From positions 1-53,818 of the IMG/VR virus record IMGVR_UViG_3300042559_000579: a stretch of DNA of 53,818 nt; one strand, given 5' to 3'. Source of the stretch: a virus. The notes beneath the pieces were generated by a model, which had not been told where the DNA came from, made no database searches, and worked only from the letters and a program-made list of their open reading frames with translations. The position numbers and the translations under genes are program-made. Position 1 is the first letter of the stretch. Each line of letters opens with the position of its first letter. This document shows, one piece after another, positions 25,939-35,900 of the stretch.

Positions 25939-26568
25939 TCAGCGCTCCTTCACAGCGAGGAAGTAGTCAACGCTCAGCGTGGCCGCGCCTGGAATTGCAA
26001 TCACCCCAAGCAAGGGGGGCACGGCCGAAGGCGGAAGGGTGCCGGAGGCAACAGTCACAAACTGACCGTTGACAAACACACGAACAACGCCTGACTCGTC
26101 CACAGATGCACCGAGGACGATATAGGTGTCGTCCTCAAGCGGAAGGCTGAGCGAATTCAATGTCGTGCCAACGTAGAACCCGAGGGCGGGCACCGGGCTC
26201 TTGACAAACGCGAAAATTGAAGACTGAGTCGCAATGCTGCCGAAGCCAACAATGAACCCTTGGTCGACATCGTTGAGCTTGAGGCGACACTCCATCCAGA
26301 GCCTCTTGCCGGCCTCAAACTGGAAAGACTTGCCGACCTTTGAAATGGAGGACGTTCCGCCACCGCTATTGGCAATGTCAAGAACTCCGCCGTCCGCGTC
26401 AGCCAGACTTGCGTCCGACGCTTGGTCGCTCCAGTCCGCCTCGGTGTAGTAGTCGAAGTCCTCCCAGTAGGTGTGGTACTGGGTTGGGCTCAACTGCCGA
26501 AGGTCGGCGAACATGGAGACTTCGCTGACGTTGGTGACGCCATCGGGGAATCGAGTGGTACTCGACAT
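25939..26568 (-). CDS. probable head decoration protein, 209 aa
   Basis: A 209-aa beta-rich protein beginning MSSTTRFPDGVTNVSEVS, an N-terminus I recognise from proteins encoded directly after the capsid gene in marine and freshwater phages. The body (FDYYTEADWSDQ, KRLWMECRLKLNDVDQGF, FYVGTTLNSLSLPLEDD, VRVFVNGQF) resembles a concanavalin/LamG-like jelly roll. A capsid-surface decoration role is inferred from position and fold. The UUCG hairpin at 26590-26605 separates it from the capsid gene, and AAGGAG precedes its ATG. Confidence 0.6.
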   Translation of the reverse strand: MSSTTRFPDGVTNVSEVSMFADLRQLSPTQYHTYWEDFDYYTEADWSDQASDASLADADGGVLDIANSGGGTSSISKVGKSFQFEAGKRLWMECRLKLNDVDQGFIVGFGSIATQSSIFAFVKSPVPALGFYVGTTLNSLSLPLEDDTYIVLGASVDESGVVRVFVNGQFVTVASGTLPPSAVPPLLGVIAIPGAATLSVDYFLAVKER

Positions 26569-26589
26569 CAGATTCTCCTTGAAGAGATC

Positions 26590-26605
26590 GGGGGCCGAAG
26601 CCCCC
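26590..26605 (-). terminator. UUCG-loop hairpin, copy 2
   Basis: Minus-strand GGGGGC-TTCG-GCCCCC between the major capsid gene stop and the ribosome-binding site of the next gene. No T-run follows. Position after the capsid gene suggests it protects the 3' end of capsid mRNA or lowers read-through. Confidence 0.7.
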
Positions 26606-26622
26606 TTGGTCTCAGGTTGACG

Positions 26623-27537
26623 TCAGACGCCCGGCGTGCCGTACATCGCCCGCGGGTCGGTGAAGCCGACGTCGTACCGCTCGGTGGCCTTGTAGCGCAT
26701 CGAATCGGTCTCGAAATCGCCTTCCATGGTCTTCTCCAGCTTCCGGCGCATCAGGAGCTTCATGCCCTCCGGCGCGTCGGTCTGAACCCACCATGCGGTC
26801 GCCGAGGTCAGACGCGACAGAACCGCCGCGCCCTCGTCCAGCAGACCGATCGACTTGATCGGGTTGATGTCGTTGTTGGCGTTGCCAGAGCGCAGCACGC
26901 TCTTCAGCAGCACCTCAGCCTGGAAGACGTTGCCCGGGGCCACCACCAGTTGGCGGGGCACCAGACGGATCTTCTTGCCGTTGTTGTCCACCGCCTGACG
27001 GATCTGGATCAGCATCTGCTCCAGCGACGTCTGCGAGAGGTTCGCGGCCGTCGTGAGCAGGTTGCTGAACGTCCCGTTGACGATGGGATGGGCGTTGCTG
27101 TTCAGCGCCACGCCGTCGCCGCCAGGGTAGGACGAGTTGAAGGCGCGGTTCAGCACGTTGGCCGACAGCGTCTCCTTCGTCTCGATCAGGCTCTGCGCGA
27201 GGTGACGCGCATACACCTGCCCGATGCGGATGTGGTCGCCGTCCTCAACGAGCACCTTGGTCAGCGCGAACGCCAGACCGTACACGTTGTAGACGTAGCG
27301 CTTCAGGAACAGCACACCGCCCTGCTGGTACGACACAGGCATGCCGTCCGGCAGTTGCGGCGCCGCGCCGAACCCGTAGAGCACGGGCTCTTCGTGGTAG
27401 TTGCGCGGGATGCCCTGCTGTTCGCGGAAGACCCGCGACCACTCGTCGGTGCGCTGGTCATAGACGCCATCGAAGCATTCGTTCAGGATCGGTTCGACGA
27501 TTGAACGAAAGTCGGTACTTCTCATCGGAGCTGCCAT
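26623..27537 (-). CDS. major capsid protein (HK97-fold candidate)
   Basis: A 304-aa protein with the features of a phage major capsid protein: an N-terminal helical arm (FRSIVEPILNECFDGVYDQ), an E-loop-like segment rich in Gly/Pro (about 50-72), a long spine-helix region (about 95-125), and a P-domain/A-domain part containing LVPRQLVVAPGNVFQAEVLLKS and a late AWWVQTDAPEGMKLLMRR strand pair. The order around it is scaffold, unknown, decoration-like, capsid, decoration. ATG at 27537 has GGAGG upstream. No protease gene is recognised nearby, so scaffold-dependent assembly without maturation protease is likely. Confidence 0.8.
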   Translation of the reverse strand: MAAPMRSTDFRSIVEPILNECFDGVYDQRTDEWSRVFREQQGIPRNYHEEPVLYGFGAAPQLPDGMPVSYQQGGVLFLKRYVYNVYGLAFALTKVLVEDGDHIRIGQVYARHLAQSLIETKETLSANVLNRAFNSSYPGGDGVALNSNAHPIVNGTFSNLLTTAANLSQTSLEQMLIQIRQAVDNNGKKIRLVPRQLVVAPGNVFQAEVLLKSVLRSGNANNDINPIKSIGLLDEGAAVLSRLTSATAWWVQTDAPEGMKLLMRRKLEKTMEGDFETDSMRYKATERYDVGFTDPRAMYGTPGV

Positions 27538-27555
27538 GATTTAGCCCTCCTGGCT

Positions 27556-28161
27556 TCAGTTGGTAGCACTGTTGTACTTGTAACCCGGGAACGAAAGCGT
27601 TCCACGGACGATCGGGTACTGATCGTCGATAGCATTGTCCGGGTACGGAGCAATGTACCTGACGAAGAAGCCGCCGGCCTGACCAAACGCTGGCGCCGTG
27701 TTGTCCAGGGAGCAGGTGGACAGTCCAGTACCCGGGGATCCCGCCAACTTGTCCGCAAAGTTGTATTGCTTGACAAGATTGCCAGATGCGATGGGGCCAT
27801 TCATCTGGATCTCATAGATGATGTTGGGATCATCGTAGGCGTACACCACCACAGAGCCCACCACGAACTGCTGACCACCCGGCCAATAGTTGGACACGCG
27901 GCGTCGACCAGTGCTGTCGGTCCACTCGACACCAGCAAAGGCGCCGACGTTGGGGCCCGTCCCATCAGCCGGGAGGATATAGCCGTACCCATCAACCGTG
28001 ACAGGCTGGCCCTTGTAGATGTTTTCCGGGTATCCGGTGGCGACGTTGTCGACGACCGACTCGGTATCGTAGAGAATCCCGTTGAAGTATGCGCTCGCGC
28101 GGTCCAGCCCACTCGGGTGGTACACAGGGCGCATGCCGAACGGAGCAAACGTAGCAGACAT
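27556..28161 (-). CDS. capsid-associated structural protein, 201 aa
   Basis: A 201-aa beta-rich protein beginning MSATFAPFGMRPVYHPSG. The APFGMRPV block marks a family of virion proteins encoded next to capsid genes in many environmental phages. Other conserved pieces are PENIYKGQPVTVDGYGYILP and GAFAGVEWTDSTGRRRVSNY. The likely role is capsid cement or decoration. It lies 18 bp upstream of the capsid gene in the direction of transcription. Confidence 0.65.
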   Translation of the reverse strand: MSATFAPFGMRPVYHPSGLDRASAYFNGILYDTESVVDNVATGYPENIYKGQPVTVDGYGYILPADGTGPNVGAFAGVEWTDSTGRRRVSNYWPGGQQFVVGSVVVYAYDDPNIIYEIQMNGPIASGNLVKQYNFADKLAGSPGTGLSTCSLDNTAPAFGQAGGFFVRYIAPYPDNAIDDQYPIVRGTLSFPGYKYNSATN

Positions 28162-28176
28162 TTGTCACTCCTTGTC

Positions 28177-28719
28177 TTACCCGACGAAAATCGGGGTTTT
28201 GACGTTTCGATCCATTTCGCCGAAGCCCTCGCCCTCGACCTGCCCGAGGCTCTTGCCCCGGCTGTCACGCGCACCCTGCAGGTTCTCCACTTGGACGCGG
28301 ATCTTCTCCGACTCTTCCATGGGCCTGTCGTGGTGCATCTGCAACATGACGTCCTGGTAAATCTCCATGGGGAGCTTGTACAGGCGCATCTCGTTGCATG
28401 CGATGAAACCGACGTCTTCGCCAGCCTTGACCTTGTAGTTCTCAAACCCAGGCAACTCATCCGCGCGAACGGGAACGTAGCCGAGTCGGATCCGCTTGTC
28501 GATGCTGTCGTAGCTGTTGGTTGTCGATAGCCAGCAAAGGTGCCATCCCGGCATTTCCGGGACCTTCGGCAGCGCTGATTGTGTCCACTCGTCACTCCAC
28601 ATCCTGCGACGTTCCTGTGCCGAGTGAAACTGTTCCTCCGGGCCCTGCCGTACAACGTCCTCGCTTGCGCGAGTTTCGCGTCCGCCAGCGGACAGAGATT
28701 TCTTGAGACGACCGTCCAT
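28177..28719 (-). CDS. conserved phage protein of unknown function, 180 aa
   Basis: A 180-aa mixed-charge protein. Its conserved core is PGWHLCWLSTTNSYDSIDK then RIRLGYVPVRADELPGF and CNEMRLYKLPMEIYQ, which I know only as an unnamed protein between scaffold and capsid genes of podovirus-like environmental phages. The acidic and basic C-terminal region is probably flexible. A role in head assembly is inferred from the constant position. Confidence 0.65.
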   Translation of the reverse strand: MDGRLKKSLSAGGRETRASEDVVRQGPEEQFHSAQERRRMWSDEWTQSALPKVPEMPGWHLCWLSTTNSYDSIDKRIRLGYVPVRADELPGFENYKVKAGEDVGFIACNEMRLYKLPMEIYQDVMLQMHHDRPMEESEKIRVQVENLQGARDSRGKSLGQVEGEGFGEMDRNVKTPIFVG

Positions 28720-28721
28720 CT

Positions 28722-29660
28722 TCAGTTGCTCCTGCTTCGTGCTTCTTGCGCGTACCGCTTGATCATGTTGGCCCGTTTCTGTGGGTCATCCCACAGTCCG
28801 GCGTCTTTCATCGCCCTCACCTGTTCAGGTGACAGCACGAAAGTCGAACGGCTTGCGCCGCCACCGACCTCGCGTCCCGATCCAGTTACCACGCTGCGGG
28901 GCCTACTCCTTCGAGAATGGTCATCAACAGAGTCAGTATAGCGATGCGGCAGACGCTTTTGCAAACGCCGGTCGAGCTCCTCCCAGTAGTCCTGAGACGC
29001 AGGATCCCAACCGTCTTCAGTGAGTTTGCGGTCAATCACCTTGGCGATCGCCGTGTCCTCGTCACTGCCCGACGGGTCATACCAGTCGTTGCGCTCCATC
29101 CAGGAATTCGCCAACCGGGTCACCTGCGGATTGACCGCGCCCTGCTGCTTGGTAGCCTGGGCAGCACGGTCCTTCAGGCTCTTCATCGCCTCGATCTTGC
29201 GGCGGGCCTCGTACCACATCTCCTGCGCACGGCCGAACGCCTCCCCGTCAGATGCCGACGTGGCGTCCTTCATCTTCTGCGCAGCGTAGCGGTAGCGGAG
29301 CTCCTCCTCCTCAATCGCCTTGTCCAGGCGAGCAAGGTCCGAAGAGTGCGTCTTGCGCTCGACCACAGACAGGCGCTCCATGAGCTCCTGGTTCTGGCGC
29401 TGCAGCATCTGCAGGCGCTGGTCCTTCTCTTCACTGGTGCGGCGCACGAGGTCCTTCTTCGCACGCCTGCGGGCCCTACGAGCCTCCCGAACGGCGTCGG
29501 AGTCCCCTGGCCTGTCCACGTCACCGCCGTCGTCTCCTGCGGCCTCCTGGGCCGTTTCTTGGGCGTCCGGCGGTGCTACGTCACCGGGGAGTTCGACGAC
29601 AGCGCTGCCGTCCCTCTCCTCGACCACGTCGATCTGTTCGTCTTGCTTCTCGGTGCTCAT
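28722..29660 (-). CDS. scaffold-like protein
   Basis: A 312-aa highly charged, mostly helical protein. The acidic N-terminal 55 residues are followed by an Arg/Lys-rich stretch (EARRARRRAKKDLVRR), a coiled-coil region (about 75-170) and a C-terminal part with WMERNDWYDPSGSDEDTAI and DYWEELDRRLQKRLPHRY. The composition, the size and the position directly upstream of the capsid group are those of a phage scaffolding protein. The ATG overlaps the GroES-like gene as TGATG. Confidence 0.65.
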   Translation of the reverse strand: MSTEKQDEQIDVVEERDGSAVVELPGDVAPPDAQETAQEAAGDDGGDVDRPGDSDAVREARRARRRAKKDLVRRTSEEKDQRLQMLQRQNQELMERLSVVERKTHSSDLARLDKAIEEEELRYRYAAQKMKDATSASDGEAFGRAQEMWYEARRKIEAMKSLKDRAAQATKQQGAVNPQVTRLANSWMERNDWYDPSGSDEDTAIAKVIDRKLTEDGWDPASQDYWEELDRRLQKRLPHRYTDSVDDHSRRSRPRSVVTGSGREVGGGASRSTFVLSPEQVRAMKDAGLWDDPQKRANMIKRYAQEARSRSN

Positions 29661-30094
29661 CAGAGGAACGCCTTCATTTCAAGAGGGTTGCCGGTGACCT
29701 TGGCGATCACCTCGTGGTCGTTCAGGATCATGAACAGCGCCGGGTCTTCGAGGTCATCCTCGCCCGGAACCTTCACCTCCCAACGGTCGCCGCCCCACTT
29801 GGGCACACGGATGTAGTCGCCGGCTTCACACCAGCTTCCCTCCGGCCAGGGCTCCATCGAATCCCGCTTGCGGAACGCCAGCGGCCCGATCTCAATGACC
29901 TTGGCCACCATGTTCTGCCACTTCTCGGTCTCCTTGGTCTCCGCGACCAAGATGATTCCCGACTTCGTCGCCTTCTTCTTGGCCCGCCGCAGTTGCACCA
30001 GGATGCGGCCACCAAGGGGTTTCGCGCCAGGGTCCACGCTCGGGAATGCCCAAGCCATCTCGGCGCTGTCAAGCGCCACGCCCATCTCGCTCAT
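29660..30094 (-). CDS. GroES-like co-chaperonin (Cpn10 family)
   Basis: A 144-aa protein with the Cpn10 pattern: PLGGRILVQLRRAKKKATKS followed by GIILVAETK (about 26-53, strand, then the flexible mobile loop that contacts GroEL), MVAKVIEIGPLA (62-73), CEAGDYIRVPKWGGDRWEV (89-107, the AGDxVxxxxxxG block) and ALFMILNDHEVIAKV (119-133). It has N- and C-terminal extensions compared with the roughly 95-aa bacterial GroES. Phage co-chaperonins such as T4 gp31 let the host GroEL chamber fold the capsid protein; its position between portal and scaffold genes supports such a role here. It overlaps the upstream small gene by 26 bp. Confidence 0.75.
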   Translation of the reverse strand: MSEMGVALDSAEMAWAFPSVDPGAKPLGGRILVQLRRAKKKATKSGIILVAETKETEKWQNMVAKVIEIGPLAFRKRDSMEPWPEGSWCEAGDYIRVPKWGGDRWEVKVPGEDDLEDPALFMILNDHEVIAKVTGNPLEMKAFL

Positions 30095-30266
30095 CGTCGT
30101 CTTCCATCAGTTTGTTCAGGATCGCCAGGGCTTCTCCGAGCCCGGCGTACTGTCCGATCATGCGCTGGTACGACTCCCAGTTCGCTGCATTTCCCACAGC
30201 GAGGGACGAGGCTATCTCAGCCTGCCTAGCCGTAATCGCGCCGATCAGGTCTCCGATCGTCCTCAC
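30069..30266 (-). CDS. small conserved helical protein, 65 aa, GTG start
   Basis: A 65-aa helical protein (IGDLIGAITARQAEIASSLA, YQRMIGQYAGLGEALAIL, acidic end). Similar small proteins lie between portal and scaffold genes in other phages without known function. GTG at 30266 overlaps the stop of the preceding 53-aa gene as GTGA, and its end overlaps the GroES-like gene. Confidence 0.65.
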   Translation of the reverse strand: MRTIGDLIGAITARQAEIASSLAVGNAANWESYQRMIGQYAGLGEALAILNKLMEDDDERDGRGA

Positions 30267-30424
30267 TTCTTCTTGCTCGCCTGCGACAGCCCTCCTTGCG
30301 CCGGCTTGCCATTGCCGGACTCACCCTTCGCTTGCATCGACTGGCCGTCGAGCTTGGCGCCCATCGCCATGCGCTTGTGCTGGGGCACAAGAACGCTCTT
30401 CTGCTCTTGATCACTGGTAGCCAC
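30263..30424 (-). CDS. 53-aa polar protein, GTG start
   Basis: A short gene read directly from the sequence: GTG at 30424, TGA at 30263. The product begins MATSDQEQKSVLVPQHKRM and ends in a Gly/Gln-rich tail with SQASKKK; it is polar, probably unstructured. Support comes from AAAGGAG a few bases before the GTG (inside the portal gene end), a 14-bp overlap with the portal gene and a GTGA overlap with the next gene. Function unknown; position suggests a minor virion or assembly protein. Confidence 0.6.
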   Translation of the reverse strand: MATSDQEQKSVLVPQHKRMAMGAKLDGQSMQAKGESGNGKPAQGGLSQASKKK

Positions 30425-32960
30425 TTGGTGCTCCTTTCATCGAGTAGTCAATGACGGTCTTGTCCTGGTCATGCCTCAACCGGGCCGCATCCCGCATCAA
30501 ACGGGCCGTCTCGATGCGCTCCTTCGTTTCCTGGTCACCCTGAGCGATGGCCAGCTTCAACTGCAGTTCCTCAATGGCGAGGTCCTTGTCGTCCATCTGC
30601 TTCTGGGCAGCCAGTTGCAGCTTGGCCTGATTGTCAGCCGCTTTCAGTTGCATCTCGGCCTGATCACGCGCCTGCCTGCGCTGCGTCTCAGCCATGCTCG
30701 TCTGCAGCAGCACCTGACCGTCCGGCGTCAACTCAGGCTTCGGCTTGAACTGCTCCAGCGTCTTGACCATCTGCTGGATCACCGGCATCGTCTGAGCAAG
30801 CGTCTGCTCAGCGTCCATCGCCACATGACCGGCCGCCGCACCGTACAGCTTGTCGATCTCGGCCGGGTCCTCTGCCTCGGCATAGTCATCAGCCTTGCGA
30901 CCCAGCGACCGCGTCACATACCCGTTCATGCGGCCCAGATACCACAGCGCGAAGTGCTGCTTGATGTGCTCCATCATCTTCGGCAGCACGTTGGGCGCGA
31001 TCATCGGGTTGCCACCGAACACCGGGTCCGAGGCGTACTTCAGATGAGTCACGATGTGCGAGAAGTGATCCTGCTCCAGGTACGCAAACGCCGACTGACC
31101 GATCGTCATCGCCACGTTCTCGTTGGCCGCGTCCAGCTTCTCAGGCGCAGGCGTGTCCGTCATCAGTTCGTTGACGCCCGGCACCTTGATCTGCTTCAGG
31201 AAGCGCATGACCACCGCACGGCGGTTGAACAGGTCCGGGTGCTTCTCCATCATGGCCATGACCGACTGGGTCTGGGCCATCCGCTGCGTCTCGCTGAAGA
31301 TGTGCGGGTCCGACACCGGGATCACGTCCGTCACCCGGGCAAAGTCCTCCCGGCGAACCTCTAGGTCTTCAACCACCTCGCCGCGGCGCATGTCGTCCAA
31401 GTACCACCGGTTGATCCGGCTCAGCACCTTGAGCACGCGAGACTGCGATTCGTGCAGTCGGGCATGGATCGCCGAGAAAACCGCCGCGCCCTGCTCAATC
31501 AGAGCCTGGGTAGTGCCCACCGGCGTGTTCGCATTGACGTCGGCGATCTTCTCCTCGGCCGTCGTCACCACCCCCTTGGCCGCACCGGTGAGCCAGCCCA
31601 GCAACTGGAACAACACCGGGCTCGGCGGGTTGAACGGCATCGGCATCGCCAGCTTGCGGACGTCGTCAACCCCAGGCGCGGCCTCAATTTCGGCCACCTG
31701 GGTCACTTCGACCTGCTGAGACTGCCCCGAAACCTTCGCCCCCTTGAGCTTCAGGAGCGTCGCAGCGTTGTTGATGTGCGCAGAGTCCAGCAAGGCCCTC
31801 AAAGCGCCTGTAAGGGCCGCTGAGAGGCCTCCAATGAGGTGCGGCAGGCCCACGGCATACGCCCCGCGCCACGGGATGAACTTGAACTCGACCACCCAGT
31901 CGAGTTTCGTCATCGTTTCGTCGCCTTCCTCCCAGTTCCGGTACAGCCCGATGACCTCAGACTCCAAGTCGTCGATCATCAGGACGTAGGGAGCCATCTG
32001 CCCCTTCGAAAACTTGTCGTTTTCGAGTTCCAGCCATGTGTAGATGTGGTAAACGCGACGAACACCGTCTTCGTTGTCGTTTTCCGACCGCCCTTCGATC
32101 TTGTCGTTGGCCTTTTGGGCCGCAGTCTGCTCCGGATCCATCGTGGCACGGATAAAAGTGCCATCTCGGTACAGTTTTGAGGCCACACGGCGCTCAAATT
32201 CGTGCCTTGAGAGGTCATGAACCTCCGTTGCACGCGGAGCAGTGTAGAAATTCGACGCCGCGAATGGCAAAAGCACGTTGTCGATGGGCAAAAACTCGGC
32301 ACAAGGACGTTTTTTGTCCTCGTCGTACCAGAGCTTGAGGTATTGCGATCCACCAAGAGGCAATTGAGTGAACAATTGCTCCTGCTCGTCGCGGAATTCC
32401 TCGATTTGCTCGGTCAACTGCCAATTCATGAAGTCGCGTTTGCGCTCCGCGATGTCAGTTTTCTCCTGATTGACGTCACCGAGGATCTTCGTGCGCGTCG
32501 GCCCGTCAGCCGGGAACAGTTCGCGGATGGCGCGGGACGCAAAGTCGATGCACGCCTCGGCCATCACCGGGTGTACGACCTTGCTGGCACCCGCAAACGA
32601 GGCGCCACCAGGGGCGTCGTTGCCCATCCCGGTGCGGCGGATGCCGTCCTCGTACTGCTTGTCCCGCTGCTTGCGAGCCTCGCGGTCCTTCTCCACCAGT
32701 TGGATGTACTTCAGGGCCATCGAGTTCAGGTCGATGGAGTCCAGCACGTCGCTGTCGGCGAGGTTCTGGTAGAAGTCCTCGTTGTCCATCGGCCCGTTGG
32801 TGTCCAGCGTCACCACCGCAGAGCCGTCAGGAAGCTCCTGGATGTCCGACTCGGACAGTTCAAGGTCCACCTCCACCCCAGGCGTCTCGCCATCGGCGTC
32901 GTCGGGCATGCCCTCCACGAAGCGGTTGAACTCTGGGTCGATCGGGAACTCGGTTGCCAT
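30411..32960 (-). CDS. portal protein, 849 aa
   Basis: The dodecameric channel at the packaging vertex. Residues 1-60 are an acidic leader; 95-190 (KQYEDGIRRTGMG, KVVHPVMAEACIDFASRAIRELFP, DFMNWQLTEQIEEF) and 360-520 (IPWRGAYAVGLPHLIGGL, EEKIADVNANTPVGTT, SAIHARLHESQSRVLKVLSR) match the podovirus-type portal pattern. Residues about 740-830 are a Gln/Lys/Glu/Ala coiled coil forming a barrel-like C-terminus. The length is typical of large podovirus portals (P22: 725). It lies just downstream of the 1491-aa protein and terminase genes, as expected for a packaging module. Confidence 0.85.
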   Translation of the reverse strand: MATEFPIDPEFNRFVEGMPDDADGETPGVEVDLELSESDIQELPDGSAVVTLDTNGPMDNEDFYQNLADSDVLDSIDLNSMALKYIQLVEKDREARKQRDKQYEDGIRRTGMGNDAPGGASFAGASKVVHPVMAEACIDFASRAIRELFPADGPTRTKILGDVNQEKTDIAERKRDFMNWQLTEQIEEFRDEQEQLFTQLPLGGSQYLKLWYDEDKKRPCAEFLPIDNVLLPFAASNFYTAPRATEVHDLSRHEFERRVASKLYRDGTFIRATMDPEQTAAQKANDKIEGRSENDNEDGVRRVYHIYTWLELENDKFSKGQMAPYVLMIDDLESEVIGLYRNWEEGDETMTKLDWVVEFKFIPWRGAYAVGLPHLIGGLSAALTGALRALLDSAHINNAATLLKLKGAKVSGQSQQVEVTQVAEIEAAPGVDDVRKLAMPMPFNPPSPVLFQLLGWLTGAAKGVVTTAEEKIADVNANTPVGTTQALIEQGAAVFSAIHARLHESQSRVLKVLSRINRWYLDDMRRGEVVEDLEVRREDFARVTDVIPVSDPHIFSETQRMAQTQSVMAMMEKHPDLFNRRAVVMRFLKQIKVPGVNELMTDTPAPEKLDAANENVAMTIGQSAFAYLEQDHFSHIVTHLKYASDPVFGGNPMIAPNVLPKMMEHIKQHFALWYLGRMNGYVTRSLGRKADDYAEAEDPAEIDKLYGAAAGHVAMDAEQTLAQTMPVIQQMVKTLEQFKPKPELTPDGQVLLQTSMAETQRRQARDQAEMQLKAADNQAKLQLAAQKQMDDKDLAIEELQLKLAIAQGDQETKERIETARLMRDAARLRHDQDKTVIDYSMKGAPSGYQ

Positions 32961-32986
32961 CTTCGTGTGCCTTGTTTCAGTCGTTA

Positions 32987-35900
32987 TTACACCAGAGCAC
33001 CGCGTCCCTTACGAGACTTCTTTGCGGCGCTAAGTGCCCCATGAGCCTCCGACGTGACCTCGCCGCCTTCCTTCTTCACCGTGCGAACATCAGGCATGGG
33101 GGAGCCCTTGAACCAAGGCATCAGAACGCCTTCGCCCGTCTCAATCATGTTGAGGATGTAGTCCCGCACCGCTTTGGGGGTCGGATTGATACCCATGCCC
33201 TGCATCGTGTACGCCGCCTGCTTCTCCAGCAGATCCAGCGCATCGCCGCGCGGCGACTTCAGGCCCGTCAACTCGCCGCCCCCAAACCAGCGGCCGGCCT
33301 GCGCCATGCCACCAGGAATGCCCATCTCTTTGGCGATGTCCAGCATCTTGCTCTCAGCCAACCCATACTCTGTCGGGCCGAAGCCACCCTGCTCGGTGAA
33401 GTAGGGGTGATACCGGCTTCCCTGCGTTTCTCCGGCTGCCTCATGCACGTCCAGCACAACGCTCTTGCCGAAGTCTCCGGCCTTCTGCGTGCCATACGTC
33501 GGAATCTTGTAGTTGGTCGGGATGTCCGCCTTCACCATATCCCGCATGTTCAAACCGCCTTCAATGACGTTCTGAACCCCCTGGCGGTGGATCGGCATCA
33601 GCGGCAAACCAATGCCGTACTTCTCCTTGAACTTGGCCATTTCAGCCGTGACCGTGGCTTCATCCAACGGGAGGCCCCGAGCTTTCATGTCGCGCATGAA
33701 CTGGCCGACGGCCATCTCATTCATGATGGAGTTGCGAGCACTTGCCGGCGCCGTCTGATAGATGAACTGGTCAAACTTCTCGGCAGGGATGCCCCTCTCC
33801 AGCGCCGCCACCTTCACTGGGTACAGCGAACCGTAGAAACTCTCCCCGCCCAGCGGGAGGCCGCGAGTGATCTGCTGCTTGATCAGTGATCGGTTCTTCG
33901 GGTCGTCGTAGATTTCGTTGATGTAGTCGACGTTGGCGCGCGGAGACTCGTACCGCGGGAAGCGTGTCTGCTCAATGCCCGGGAACCCCTCCAGCGCATC
34001 CTTGATCAGCGAGCGCTCAAACGCCTGCTTTTCTTGAGGAGGAGGCGCCCAAGGCTCGGTCGGCTTCGCCAAGAACGCCCGCGCATTTTCCGCGCGCTGC
34101 GCCACAACCTCGGGCGTGTTGCGCATCCGCCGAGGGGCCGACATGTCATATGACGACGGAGCCAGTTCGCCATATTGCGACTGCAACTCCGGCCGCGTCT
34201 CACGCTCCCACTTCAGGCGCTGCAGCACTTGCCGCTGAGCACGACTGGCAACATCTTCCTCCTTGAGCTTCGGCGCGCTCTTGGCGATATCAACCGCCTC
34301 CTCAATGATCATCCGCCGCACAGTGTCAGGCTTGGCATACGGGCGCGATCGGCCCTCTGCGAGCGTTTTGTTCGCTTGCTCAATGGCCTGCGTCAGCGAT
34401 GTCGGCGGCGCAGCAGCAAGGGCTTTCTGAGCCGCCTCTTTCGCCGCCTTCTCGGCCAGCCTTGCCTCGGCCCTGGCCGCCGCACCAGCGGTCAGTCTCT
34501 TCGCCGCACCGCCCACTTGCATCCTAGGCTCACGCCGCTGCTCCAGCGCACGGATCTTCGAATCCACCGCCGGCCGATCGGCTTGGTTCAGCCCGCTGAT
34601 GTAGTCCTCCATCTCCTTGAGCCGCTGCCGGTTCTCAACCGAGATCGACGGGTGCTCCCGCAGCTTCGGCGTGGCCAGCGCCCGGCTCACAGCACGAGCC
34701 GCCTGCGGCAGACGAGAGGCCGGTAGCAGCGCAGCCTCGGGGTACACGCCCTCAATCGCATCACGCCCGGGCTGAGCAATGGCCCGCTGAGCCGCTGCAG
34801 CGCCCTCCAGAGCCCTCGACGGGTCTTGGTAGGGGTCAGCCTGCACCGGCGCCACATTCGCGCCCTGAGCGCCTCTGGCGGCCGGCATAGCCGCCGACGG
34901 GCCACGCCCCTTGTCAGCGTTCAGCAGGTCGCGCAGCGTCATCTTCTCGCCGAACCGGCGGCGGAAGTCAGCGAGCTCCTCAGCGCTCACCATCACCTTG
35001 CCGTTGACCACCGGCCGGTTCGGCATCGGGCCATCCCAGGTCTTGCGCATCCGCACCGGCTCAGGCTTGAACAGCGACTGCTCGGCGGACCGGCGCATGC
35101 GGTACTGGCGCTCCACCTCACCCTGAGCATCTCCGCCGTCCGCCATCAGCACAGCACCACCAGCCTTCATCCGCGCGTCAGACATCCGCAGCGCCGTCAT
35201 GAACGCTTGGTCAGGATCCATGCCCTGGCGCATCAGCTTGTCAGCAATGGTGTCGGCCGCAGTGGTGTAGCTCATGTTGTTTCCTCCGACGGCGCCGCCG
35301 TCAGCAAAAGGTTGAACCGCGGTCGGCCCGTACATGATCGCCGTGGGTTTGCTCAGCTTGGGATTGACCATCCCCTCGTACCCATACTCTTTGACCATCC
35401 GCTCGACATCAGTGATGGCTTGCTCGGGATTTTGTATGCCGGGGTTGTACTTGGCCGAGAACGGCGTACGACTCGATTCGGCCGCCAAGGTGCGCAACTC
35501 CAGAGGATCAGCGCTTACGTCATACAACTGCCCCGACCGCGCACGATACCTGTATGGCCCAAGGCCCGGCTCCGGCGTCACAGCGCCCGGCTCTCCAGCA
35601 TAGAAATATGTGCGCTCCTTGACCGCCCCAGGCGCATATGACAAACGCTCCGCCTCTTCGCCCTTGATGCCCTGCCCATACCTTCTCGGATCAGTCTGCG
35701 TCAACCCAGGCGCATTGCTGAAGTGAACAAGCTCAGAACCCGCCGTTGTTCCGGCTCCAGGCCGAATTAAGGGCTGGATGTAGTCAGGCATTCCGCCCGA
35801 GAACTGCACGTCAACAAACTCGGGCGGCAACAGAAGCCCTTTCTGAGGCGCAAACTGGAACGAGTTCCACGCATCTTTCTTGGCGGCCTGCACGTCTCGC

